This document shows, piece after piece, positions 1-9,626 of a stretch of 64,000 bases of DNA. The DNA lies in assembly GCA_916700875.1 (NCBI GenBank), contig CAKAKS010000066.1, forward strand, positions 16,984,361 to 17,048,360. Reading direction: 5' to 3'. The notes under the pieces were generated by a model that saw only the letters and a program-made list of their open reading frames with translations, searched no databases and was not told the DNA's origin. This stretch comes from Sebastes aleutianus (taxonomy: Eukaryota; Chordata; Actinopteri; Perciformes; Sebastidae). The position numbers were made by a program, and so were the translations under genes. Position 1 is the first letter of the stretch. Every line of letters begins with the position of its first letter.

Positions 1-2172
1 TCTTATTTGTTTTATATTCTGTTGGGTATCTAGCAGAGTGTATTGCAATTTATGAGATGATCTCATGTTTAATAACTAAAAGTCAAATAAATTCCTCTGA
101 AATGTAATGGAGTTGAAGTACAAAGTATAGCAAATTGTACTCAGGTACAAGTAGCTAAGAAATGTGCTTACTGTAACTGCAGTACTTGAGGTACAAAGTA
201 ACGTTACACTGCTGAAACAATGAGAGAAACAATGACTGAAATCATTAAACTCTGTATAATCAAGATGCTGGTTGTCACTCAAAGAAAGTAAAAGCAGCAG
301 TTAACACTCAGATGTTCTCTTCCTGTGTTATAATAATTTTGGGTTGTGGCTATCAGATAAGTATTATATGGTTGTAGTTCACTAACAACAGGGTGTGGGT
401 CACTGTTGATTTCAATATGTTCCACATTGATTACTTCAATGCAGGAAGTCAGTTGCTATTTATATTCAAGCTCTCATGTTTAAAGAATTTGCAGGGCCAT
501 TAATGCTGCAGTAATACACACAAAAATATATGTTATAAACAAGAGTAAATCATTTTATTGTGTCAGTCAAAAATAAACTGTCATCAGTACCACAAGTCAT
601 ATAGAGCACAATAGCTATTACCACAGTGAAACAATAGCTATTCTGTAAAGTAAGTGTAGGGCTGCAACAAATGATTATTTTCAACACCAGTTCTTCCGTT
701 GATTAGTCTTTGATTGATTATTTAATCCATAAAGATAAAAAATATATTGAGAAATGACCACTGCAAGTTGCCAAAGTCCCACGCGATGCCTTCAAAGTTC
801 TATTTTGGGTCCGAGTTTAAAAAAACATGTTATTCAATTTCCATCAATATGAAGGGAAAAGCTCACACAAGAAGCTGCAACTTGATATTATTAAACAACG
901 ACTCATTTCAGCAAAAAGATTACTGTTCATCATTAAGTATAAGTTGCACAGAAACATAAATGAAGTAGAATAAAAAAGCTGCACATAAAGTCAAATCAGC
1001 ATATTGTTATTATAGTATAAATTAACTCAGACCTGAGATTAGATAGCACATGTCTGTGAAGAGCCCTTTCGTTAATAAACATTGTATTGACTATACAAGA
1101 CAAAAACAATATAGAGGTGTGAAGCACTTTTTCTTCCACTTATGACTGGCTTGTCACATTGCCTCTCTTCCACCCTTTATTGATATCACACAGTTAGAGT
1201 GTTAGCTGCAGCACATTCACTCCAATAAACACAGTATTCACTCGTTACTGGGAGACATTGTGCAAGTGTTCAGTCAGTTTGTCATTTCTGGTGAAGGCTG
1301 TGCATAAATATCTTACTTAGCTTTTAGAGGAGCTCACAAAAATGAAAGTGAGGCACTCTGGGACACGAGTAACACTTTTGCTGCTGCTTTTAATCCCATG
1401 GGAGTCGGATCGGTGGAAGCGTGTGTGTCAAATAGGGAGACTGTCAAACCGGAGCCTCGAGCTGCCTCTCGGTAAACAACACATCAAAGCATCCCCTCTC
1501 TCCGATTCTTCCCCCTGCACTTTATCATCCCCACCAAAGATCTGTCCTTTATCTCCGTCTGTCTCCCTCTCCGCATTGTTGTGACTCTCGCACACTTTCT
1601 CCTTCCTGACTCTTTCAGGCTTTTGGTTTTGGCAGCTCTGCTGTCATTAGTGCTGCAGCTGGTAAACACGGAGCCGCTTGTTTCCCTTTACCTCTAACAA
1701 GTTATTGTGACTCTCAACCAACACCGTCACCCTGAACTCTCCTGTTACAATCCATTGTGTCTTTGCACTTTCTCCTCCACATCCTCTCAGCTGTGTCGCA
1801 TGGAGGGATGAAAGAGGATGGAGTAGAGGAGGAGATCATGGTCTGCCTGTGTGGAGCAAAAGCAAACAGACTGACAGATGGACAGTCCCTGCGACGCACA
1901 GCAGAGATAAGAGGATTGGGCCCACTTCTTGTTGTTGTTGTTGGCCTCGCCACAACTCTTAATGCAGTTAGCTCACTCTGAGCTCCGCTGATGGTGGAGA
2001 AATGTGAACATGTATGTTCATGTGAGGGAAAATAACTGCATGAGTAGTTGAAGAGGAGGAGAAATGTAGAAGATCACTCAAAGTTCAGCTAGTCTCCTAA
2101 CACTCTGTAGTGACTCTCCTCGATGGACAGAGTTGAGTTAGATCTACATCTCAAGTCTGTGTCCTCCATGCT
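1..2172. other. AT-rich intergenic / 3' flank of the small membrane-protein gene
   Basis: No coding exon is recognised here. Roughly 85-230 carries degenerate GTACTTGAGGTAC-type motifs related to the repeat at 4895-5420. The segment 655-960 is a transposon remnant described separately. A TTTATT at about 1177-1182 reads AATAAA on the minus strand, about 1 kb past the stop codon of the minus-strand gene ending at 2173. It could be that gene's polyadenylation signal, but no transcript evidence is available. The open frames at 1342-1981 have no recognisable domains and look fortuitous. Confidence 0.5.
655..960. mobile_element. hAT-like MITE fragment (TAGGGCTGCAAC type)
   Basis: The segment begins TAGGGCTGCAACAAATGATT and continues with GATTAGT/GATTATTTAATCC motifs. 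I recognise this from a very common teleost non-autonomous hAT-like family whose ends read as the GGGCTGCAAC motif. Only one end is clear; the other is decayed. A second fragment of what looks like the same family lies at 56640-56860. Assignment rests on remembered family character, not on a search. Confidence 0.55.
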
Positions 2173-2491
2173 TCAGGCTGCAGTCAGCAGGTATTTCTGC
2201 TCAGCCGTCTTCTTCTCATTCTTCTTCTTCTCTGGCACTTGTGTGAAAACTGGCACTTTCTCCTGGTGCGAAGGCACCTTGCAGGCCTTGTAGAGGATGA
2301 CGAAGAGGATGAGGATGAGGACGCCCACCGCAGAGTTGCAAACGATGGCAATGATGGCCCACACAGACAGGCCCGTCTTCAGATCGTGCTCCTCCATGGT
2401 GGACTGGAATGCAGCCTCCAGACTCATTGTGGTCACATCACACCTCAGGTCTGCAACCATCGGTCACTACAACTCCACAGATTCTCCCTGA
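2173..2491 (-). CDS. Small single-pass membrane protein, terminal coding exon (unrecognised)
   Basis: Reading leftwards, a good acceptor (pyrimidine-rich, TTTTCAG) ends at about 2492, so the exon starts near 2491. The first ATG lies at 2458-2460, giving 95 residues and ending at 2173. A second in-frame Met at residue 12 (MSLEAAF...) is an alternative start. Residues about 31-58 form one hydrophobic helix (WAIIAIVCNSAVGVLILILF within it), followed by a basic stretch (YKACK) and a lysine-rich tail ending QKYLLTAA. This fits a small type-III/I membrane protein with a cytosolic basic tail. The acceptor implies one or more upstream 5' exons, probably non-coding, further right. I do not recognise the family and assign no function. 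Reality as a gene is supported by the TM segment, clean tail and acceptor, not by homology. Confidence 0.6.
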
Positions 2492-4894
2492 AAATAGAGA
2501 AAATGCATCACATGAGTTTATTTTCCCAGCACATGCACACCCCCACACACACACAGGTTGGCATACTTGGCCACAGTTATCCTGGCTGTCACATGTGCCT
2601 GCTGACTCCACTAGGTCAGCTCAGTAAAGATTACTTTCTCCCTGACGAAGTAGTCACCGAGCCAAGGTGGCTTAATCCCTGCAGACACTGCATATAGAAC
2701 AACCTACATATGTGAGGGGTTTTATTCTCAAGATTTTTCTTTTCGAGAGGCAATAAGAGCGTTACAAGGGTCTCTAATAAAGCCACGCAACAGAGTGTTA
2801 TTATCATATTATCTCAGTACTTGTAATGTACAAGAGAAGTGTCAGGCAGGTGCAGAGAAAAATTCATTTGTTAGGTGTAATAATCTGCGGATGATAGGGG
2901 AGTATTACAGGACAAGAAAGTGCCTTTCGGCTGCAGCGCTGCCGTGTTGAAACATCCTTTTTAAGTCTTGTTTCCTTTATACAGGCAGAGAGCGATGAAG
3001 TTATTAAACTGATAAAGAAGGTGCCAGTAAGCACCTTTTTCTCGCTGAATTATTTTGAATGAGTTTCGGCAGTAATGTGTTTTCAGGAGGAACGTGTGGA
3101 AATATAGTTGCCAGTTTTGCGGCTGATATTAAATGGGTCACTGAGGTGTACTGGTGTGTGTGTGTTAGAGAGAGAGACTGACAGAGAGGGAGGAAAGTCA
3201 GTTCAAGCATGAGTTGGAGAGTGTGAATATTTTCCCTCTCAGAGTTTACCAGATAAAAACTGGAGCTCATCTCCTTGCTTCTATACCTCTCTCCCTTCCC
3301 TCTAATGCATTTCTAATGAGACCACATATTTCCTCCTCTCTCCAACTGAGGGGCAATGCCGCAACTATCCAAGTTTGCTGTTGAGAACTCATTTCAAAGT
3401 TATCCTTCCCTTTATAAAAGGCATTTTATGACCAAGCCAAATAAAGATGGCTGCAAGTCAGAGTAGGTGGCAGTGATGCATTTGATCTGTCGGTTTCTAT
3501 TGGTACCAGATGGGTCCCTCCCAGGATGCTGGTGGCGTCACTGTGGGGAATGAACCCTCATAATCTCTAACTGGGATTACTGTCAATAAAACTGCCCTCA
3601 CTGCTGTGCAGAATGTTTCCAAAACATCCTGAGGAACTTTTTTCGCAGGTGACACTAAATGAAGCGTATCCAGTGTACAATTTCAATTAGAGCCAAAGCG
3701 AGGAATGTGAAGGCTATTAGATGACAGGGAGATGTGACAGGGAAGAGTCTGCATGTGTGTGTTAGAGAGAGAAATGAGTGTGAGCAATGTATTGGAACAG
3801 AGAGCTGTTTGCATGCTCATATTGATTTCAGACAAGCAGCCGTGCATATAACAAGAAAACACACAGCAGTCACCCCAGTTGTTCATTATCCACAATTATG
3901 GCACATTTTCATAACTCATACTACCCAAAGTAGATGATTGTGGTCCATGTTTTAATAACTACAAGGATAATTTGTTCCCATTTGCAAGATAAATGAATTT
4001 CCTCTGAATACAAGATAGCTCTGTTTCCACACTGGAGGACAGTAAAGCCTAATATTACGCAAAAAGAAGATTGCTTTTCTTTGTGCACTTGGATTCTGAC
4101 AAATTGGAAGAGGCCCAATTGCAGAAAACGTCAGTAAGTAGATTCAAATGTTCAAAGATCAGAACAGCACATAACTGGCCCATATATAAACACACATGAA
4201 GGTCACTTCCTGAGGCCACAATCAATTACACAGATAACTCTTTCTATTGCGTAATAGCCCTGATGTGCTCTGTGGCTGTAGCAGGAAATTGTTAAGCTTT
4301 AGGTTGACACTGGTGTCCTGCAACAGCATAACACAGGATGAGTGTGTGCTTGTGCTTGCGCGCGTGTTTGTGAATGCTGCCATTGACCGACATAAAGGCC
4401 CTTTTATGTACAAGTGCAAACAATCTAATGTAAATGCATGCAAATATAGCCTACAGACTGCTTGATACTGGGGCAGCCAAATGGGCACTGCACACAACCA
4501 CCCGCATAGACGTGTGCTTGCAGTGACCACATGGAAAACAGGCGAATACTTGTGCATAATGCATCACTTTGCAGCGGGCTACCAGTATGAGTGACCTCCG
4601 TCTCATGTGACCGAGCTGCCTCCCTTCCTCCCCAGCTCATTTGATAACACCAGCTGCAAGGCCGACAACTTCACTATGAAGTTACAGGAATCAACAGTGC
4701 TGAGTGCTGACTGTGTCACTATTTATAACATAAATGAGTAGGCCTATAGCCAAATAGTTGTAGATTGGTGTACCATGGGCATAAACAGACATATATTCAT
4801 TGGTTGAGCTTATAGAGGACAAACTATAGAGGCCTATTACTGTTTTGAATGTGGATGTGTCACAAAAGTATTACATATTGCATACAATTCTGAA

Positions 4895-5420
4895 ATACTC
4901 AGTGGTGGAAAGTAACTAAGATTTACTCAAGTACTGTACTTAAGTACAATTCTGAGGTACTTATAGCCTACTTTACTTGAGTATTTCCGTTTTCTGCTAC
5001 TTTATAAGTCTACTCCCCTACATCAGAGGCAAATATTGTACTTTTTGCTCCACTACATTTATTTGACAACTTAAGTCACTTTGCATATTCATTAAAAATA
5101 AAAAAACAAATACATTATGATGTATTATTATGGATAAAGACTTTATTGATCCCTTGGGGAAATTCACAAGCTATATGTCTGTATATATAGTGAAAAAGTA
5201 TCCCCACATTTACCAGCTGCTACATTAAAGTGATGAACACATTAATGCATCAATAATCCAATAATATAATATATATCATTCTGAAATGGACCATTCTGCA
5301 TATGAGTACTTTTACTTTAAGTAGAGTCTGAAACTAACACTGTTCTACTTTTACTCAAGCAACTTCCTGAAGGCAGAACTTTCACTTAACTGAGTATTTC
5401 GACACTGTGGTAATGCTACT
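4895..5420. repeat. Teleost interspersed repeat rich in AAGTAC motifs, with a nested retroposon scrap
   Basis: The repeat starts with GGTGGAAAGTAACTAAGATT and is full of short GTACTTAAGTAC/ACTTTACTTGAGTA palindromic motifs, a pattern I know as an abundant teleost repeat. Its two ends are roughly complementary (TTACTTTAAGTA near 5313 and ACTTGAGTA near 4973). At about 5138-5168 it is interrupted by GACTTTATTGATCCCTTGGG, the typical end of a fish non-LTR-type retroposon. No target-site duplication was resolved. Confidence 0.5.
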
Positions 5421-5660
5421 TAAAGACACTTCTTCCATCAATGGAAATACTTTCAAGCACTTTTACATTTTCTTAATAATGAAGGCAATTGATGTAATAC
5501 TGTGTTGTAAATCTATAACAGAAAACATGTCATTTTTAAAAAGAAATGGCTTACTTTTGTGTGGACTTTAGATAAAAAAAAATGTAATTTGTTTATATTT
5601 CAATATTTTGCTTGCTGTTTGCAGCCCACTATAAGCACATAAACAGTTCATACCTAATCC

Positions 5661-5708
5661 TTCCCTCTGGTGTCCCTCTGGTGTCCCTCTGGTGTCCCTC
5701 TGGTGTCC
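5661..5708. repeat. Short tandem repeat, 11-bp unit x about 4
   Basis: Four consecutive copies of a GTGTCCCTCTG unit are visible. This is a minisatellite just left of the GC-rich region at 5.74-6.02 kb. Confidence 0.8.
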
Positions 5709-5734
5709 ATGCGTTTCTACTTTTGTGTCCTCTC

Positions 5735-6070
5735 CTCCGCGCGCGCCTCAGCTGCAAAACGCGCTCATATAAAAATGTTCAAAACCGATCTTCACCACTT
5801 TGTTTGTGAGGCGGCAACTTTTTGCCTCGAAGTAGGTCACCGAGCTCCGAGCTGAGCAACACCGGACTGTTAATGAAGTGGAGCTGGCGGAGTCCAGGCC
5901 GGTTCCCAGTGACTGCTGACAGGCGCAGGGCGACAGAGCGGAGATGCTGCTGTCGGTGTGGCTGCTCATCATCCACCAAGTCCCTCCTCCTCCTCCTCCT
6001 CCTCCTCCTCCCAGCCCTCCCTCTTCCTCTCTCCCTCTCTGACTCTGTTACAACTGAGCTATTTATACAG
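5735..6070 (-). promoter_or_regulatory. GC/CpG-rich candidate promoter with minus-strand TATA box
   Basis: The sequence from about 5735 to 5960 has clustered CpGs (CCGCGCGCGCC near 5736) in an otherwise AT-rich setting. On the minus strand a canonical TATAAATAG lies at 6059-6067. Transcription from it would start near 6030 and run left towards the membrane-protein exon at 2173-2491. A purine-rich (minus) / CTCCTC (plus) tract at 5984-6040 would fall in the 5' untranslated region. No good splice donor could be fixed, so the link to the downstream exon is inference. Confidence 0.35.
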
Positions 6071-6288
6071 AGACGCTCTTGGAACATCCCATCAAGGGCT
6101 TTTCCTCTCACACCTCCCTCGGTCAACACCTGTGCGCAAAAGGTTATTACAACAACCCAAACGGTCAGTAAAAGTAGAGTAAAAGAGATGTAACGTCAGG
6201 CACCGAGCAAAGCATCATTTAGCTTGAAAAAACAAAGAAGAAGAAGAAAATAAAAGCAAGGTATACACAGATGCAGGGTGCCCTAATA

Positions 6289-7584
6289 CAGGGGTTCTCT
6301 AACTTTTTGAAGCCATGGGACCCCTTACAGGAGAGAAAATTGTCCAAGGAGCCCTTTTTAAAGGGACTGTTTATAAGAATCAGAAATGCTTGTTAACAGC
6401 GACACCTGTGGCCGTTAAGTCAATGAAAGTCAGCGTCGGGCTCACGCTTGCTCGCTCTAAATAGACATGAACGAGCATCGCTCAAAACAGTGAGGCGCAC
6501 ACGTCAGCTAAAACCACAATATCACTCTATGTTGGCCTTTCCTGCTTCAGCCTCGGAGGCTGAAGCAGGAAGAGAAACGTTATCATCTCCGACCGCAGCC
6601 GGAGGAAGACACCGGCACCCGGTCAGAGACGATAACGTTTCTCGCTGCGGAGCCCCGTCACTTCACAAGACACGGAAAACCTCTGTTGGTCTGGAGGAGC
6701 TGCAGCATTTATTTCTGCACAAACGTCCACTGTACATTCAATAGATATTCTCAGAGCTACTAACTCTCCTGCAGTGTGTAGTGAGCGCGCATGCACGTGT
6801 AGAGGTGGAGCGAGACAGCGAGAACGCGGGCGGTGTGTGAGTGAAGGCAAGCAGGCAGAGGAGCAGAGACTCCGGCCACAAGCGAGCGGGCATATGCGAG
6901 AGCGCATGGGAAACAGACCCGGAAGATTTATACATGTAAAAAGTTACAAACAGTCCCTTTAATCGTCACACAGATGCCTACTAACATTTGTACTCTTACA
7001 TGTAGTTGGACCTTATTGTATTCTAAAACTTTTCAACCTAAATAATTCAGACCTGTTTCCCAGTGATAAACAGAAACATATTTCAATATGAATCATGATG
7101 AGATAATCCTTTATTAGTCTGACAGCGGGGACATTTTTGCAATGTTATTGAATGTTAATACCACTTATATACCTGTAAACATTGGGTGATTTTACTCAAA
7201 TTGCATTTGGACTCAACTTGACAGCATTTCTATCCTACAGTTCAAGTAATTAATCTTAAAATCTTTCAGAAAATTAACAGCATAGCAAGACTGGCATACA
7301 TGTAGTCCTATTAAATCCACATATTTAAACCTTCCAGTCAAAAGCTGACTTTCACGAGCTTCAACTTAAAAATGATGAACTTACTGTTGTGTGTCACAAT
7401 CATATCATAGTTTCTATTGGTCTAAACCTAATAGTAGGTGGGAGTAATGGACACAATATGCTTGTTTTATTGGCACAAATGGTCCCTATCTGTAGATATA
7501 ATTTATAACTAATTATTTCGTGGACCCCTGGAAGAGTACCACGGACCCCTGAGGGGTCCCCGGACCCCACTTTTAGAATCACTG
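6289..7584. mobile_element. hAT-type non-autonomous element carrying a nested TTAA insertion
   Basis: The left end is CAGGGGTTCTCTAACTTTTT and the right end reads, in reverse complement, CAGTGATTCTAAAAGTGGGG, so both ends are hAT-like with CAG...CTG termini. The flanking octamers ccctaata (6281-6288) and cactaaca (7585-7592) differ at two positions, as for an old 8-bp target duplication. The interior is non-coding and contains the separate TTAA element at 6358-6962, so the original element was about 690 bp. Confidence 0.75.
6358..6962. mobile_element. TTAA-flanked MITE nested in the hAT element
   Basis: The left end is TTAAAGGGACTGTTTATAAG. The right end in reverse complement is TTAAAGGGACTGTTTGTAAC, so the terminal inverted repeats match at 18 of 20. 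The element begins and ends at TTAA, the hallmark of piggyBac-type insertion. Its interior has strong palindromes: 6541-6569 with 14-nt arms around one base, and 6572-6584 paired with 6631-6643 with 13-nt perfect arms. No transposase frame is present. Confidence 0.8.
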
Positions 7585-7867
7585 CACTAACATATCCTAA
7601 CAATAATGTGATTCTTCTTGTGTAGAAGGACCCATTTTAAAACTACACAGCATCAAGAGTAATTTGGCCTTCATGCAGGCAGAGCTGCAGTGAATTACAA
7701 ACACCTTCTCCCCTGCTTAGTACACTTGAAACAAGTTGCATGAACCTGAATGGCAGCTGCACAAACTTAAAACTTGTTGCCCCCTCTTTTCCTCATTGGT
7801 ATTCAGCACAACGGCAGGATGTCCCTAGGGGATTCTGCTCGGCTCTCTCTCTCTGTCTCCCTCTCTT

Positions 7868-7868
<1 letters not shown>

Positions 7869-7921
<53 letters not shown>
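7869..7921. repeat. (GT)n microsatellite
   Basis: An uninterrupted run of about 25 GT units is preceded by a CTCTCTCTGTCTCCCTCTCT tract. Confidence 0.95.
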
Positions 7922-7922
<1 letters not shown>

Positions 7923-8634
7923 TGGGGGGCACCCTGACCCACAAAGTTCAGGCAGAGACAAAGCATTCTTTTGAGGCCTCATTTTCACCCTCAGCACCGG
8001 CTTCAGAAAAAACTTTTGCAGGGGAACACATTCAGAGATCAGCAGTTTGGTGGTGCACATATTAGCAATACTTCAAAAAGTACAGTGTTTGAATTAAATA
8101 TGAATGTAGTGACTGGCAATATAATAACTGCCAGATGATAGTAGCTTGATATATATATAATTAAATTAAGTTAATTAAAACCAGGATGGGATGATGTCAT
8201 GACATAGTCAAGCACATTAAAAGTTTTAATTACATTTTAGCCTCGTTATTTTATTATTAAATCTGGATGAATTACTGCTCTCAGTGTTAAATCATTCTAT
8301 ACTCATGCAGCGTTACGTCATCGGTACTGTGCACTGTAACAAAACAAAGTGCTTGGGCTTATTTTCATGATGCACTTCAAATGTAGACGAGCAATATCCG
8401 TGGCTACCTTCATTTTCCATTTGAATCAGACTGAATTAGTCAGGGAGCAGCACTTGTGCTGCAGCCTTCATAAGAGCTTAGATGGGATAGTTATCAGTGA
8501 TCACAGGCTGATACTCCAGAGGAAGCTGCTTCAGAAGAGTGATTCATCATATCAGAGAAATGCACTCAAATATAGCCTAAGAAAATCGCGGACACAGTGA
8601 AACTCCCTGTGTCTCCCTCTGTCTGCTCTTGACA

Positions 8635-8768
<134 letters not shown>

Positions 8769-9619
8769 GATGATTACTTGCAAGACGTGTCACGTCTGAT
8801 CACGGCCTCCCATGTCAACGAAGACGCTCAAACACCTCCATTACCCTGTCAAAACTTATCAGGGTGTGTGTCTGCTGCGTGAGAATCTTGCAAATGTGAC
8901 AGAGAGAAAAAGAGAGTGAGATTTAAAAAAAAAAAGAAAGAAAGAAGCGAGAGGCAATTTAATTTCTTTCTTAATTCCCCCCCCTACTCTCTCATGTTCA
9001 TCTCATCACAGCGAGGAAAAAAAATGACAGAAGTGTTAATCTCAACTAGCCTTTTTCATTTTCACAGCACTATTATCATGAGGAAAGATAGGTTCCACCT
9101 AGTATTATGGTTTTCATAAAGCCCTCCTGTTGAGAGGGCACAGGGACAAACCAGGTCAGATTCAAGCTGGGATATTAGATTCATATTTCATTTGAAGGGT
9201 CTATTTCATAACAGTGCACACCATTCACTCTAATAATCCAATATGCAACTTGGTGCTATTTGATGGACATTTGTGTCTGAATCACCTGCTTGTTTTATGC
9301 CAGCTATTTGCAGCGTCTGTTTGCTGGTGCTGCTTTTGCAGGCAGAAACATTGGTCATTCTGCACAGTATCCATGGCTTGGAAAGCTGTCAGAACCAATT
9401 TCCTATCATGAGCATATGAGGACACCTGCTGGATGTTTGTTGACATTGTTTCCATTTATGGCCAGCCTCACAGCAAGGCACATTATCAGTTAATGTGGCT
9501 TAATAAGGTTTGTGATTCATTCACTATTCATCTGGATGTGAGTTTATCACATGTGAGTCTGCTAAAGCTGGTGGGAATCCAAACACACACACGAGACAAA
9601 TGCAGTTTGCTGGCTCTTT

Positions 9620-9626
9620 TTTTATT
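9620..9626 (-). terminator. Polyadenylation signal overlapping the elastase stop codon
   Basis: On the minus strand the stop TAA (9628-9626) is followed directly by ATAAAA, so AATAAA occupies 9626-9621 and shares the last base of the stop codon. Very short 3' untranslated regions are typical of pancreatic protease mRNAs. Confidence 0.75.

Larger units (their letters stand above)
2492..5740. other. Presumed intron of the small membrane-protein gene / non-coding
   Basis: No convincing coding exon was found. The stretch holds a short CA run near 2540, unremarkable unique-looking sequence, the interspersed repeat at 4895-5420, and a short GTGTCCCTCTG tandem at 5661-5708. If the GC-rich TATA-bearing region at 5.8-6.07 kb is the promoter of the minus-strand gene, this is its intron; that link is inference. 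Confidence 0.35.

Noticed and set aside
2239..2697. 152-residue plus-strand frame opposite the small membrane-protein exon
   Set aside because: It is the antisense shadow of the TM-encoding exon; the residues have no hydrophobic or domain pattern and it crosses a good minus-strand acceptor.
5944..6055. Plus-strand signal-peptide-like start MLLSVWLLIIHQ followed by a proline run
   Set aside because: It runs into translated CTCCTC repeats and stops within 40 codons; no good donor is present and no downstream exon was found.
7740..8065. Open frames with CVCVCV or THTHTH repeats
   Set aside because: They are translations of the GT microsatellite at 7869-7921; no start context, domain or splice support.
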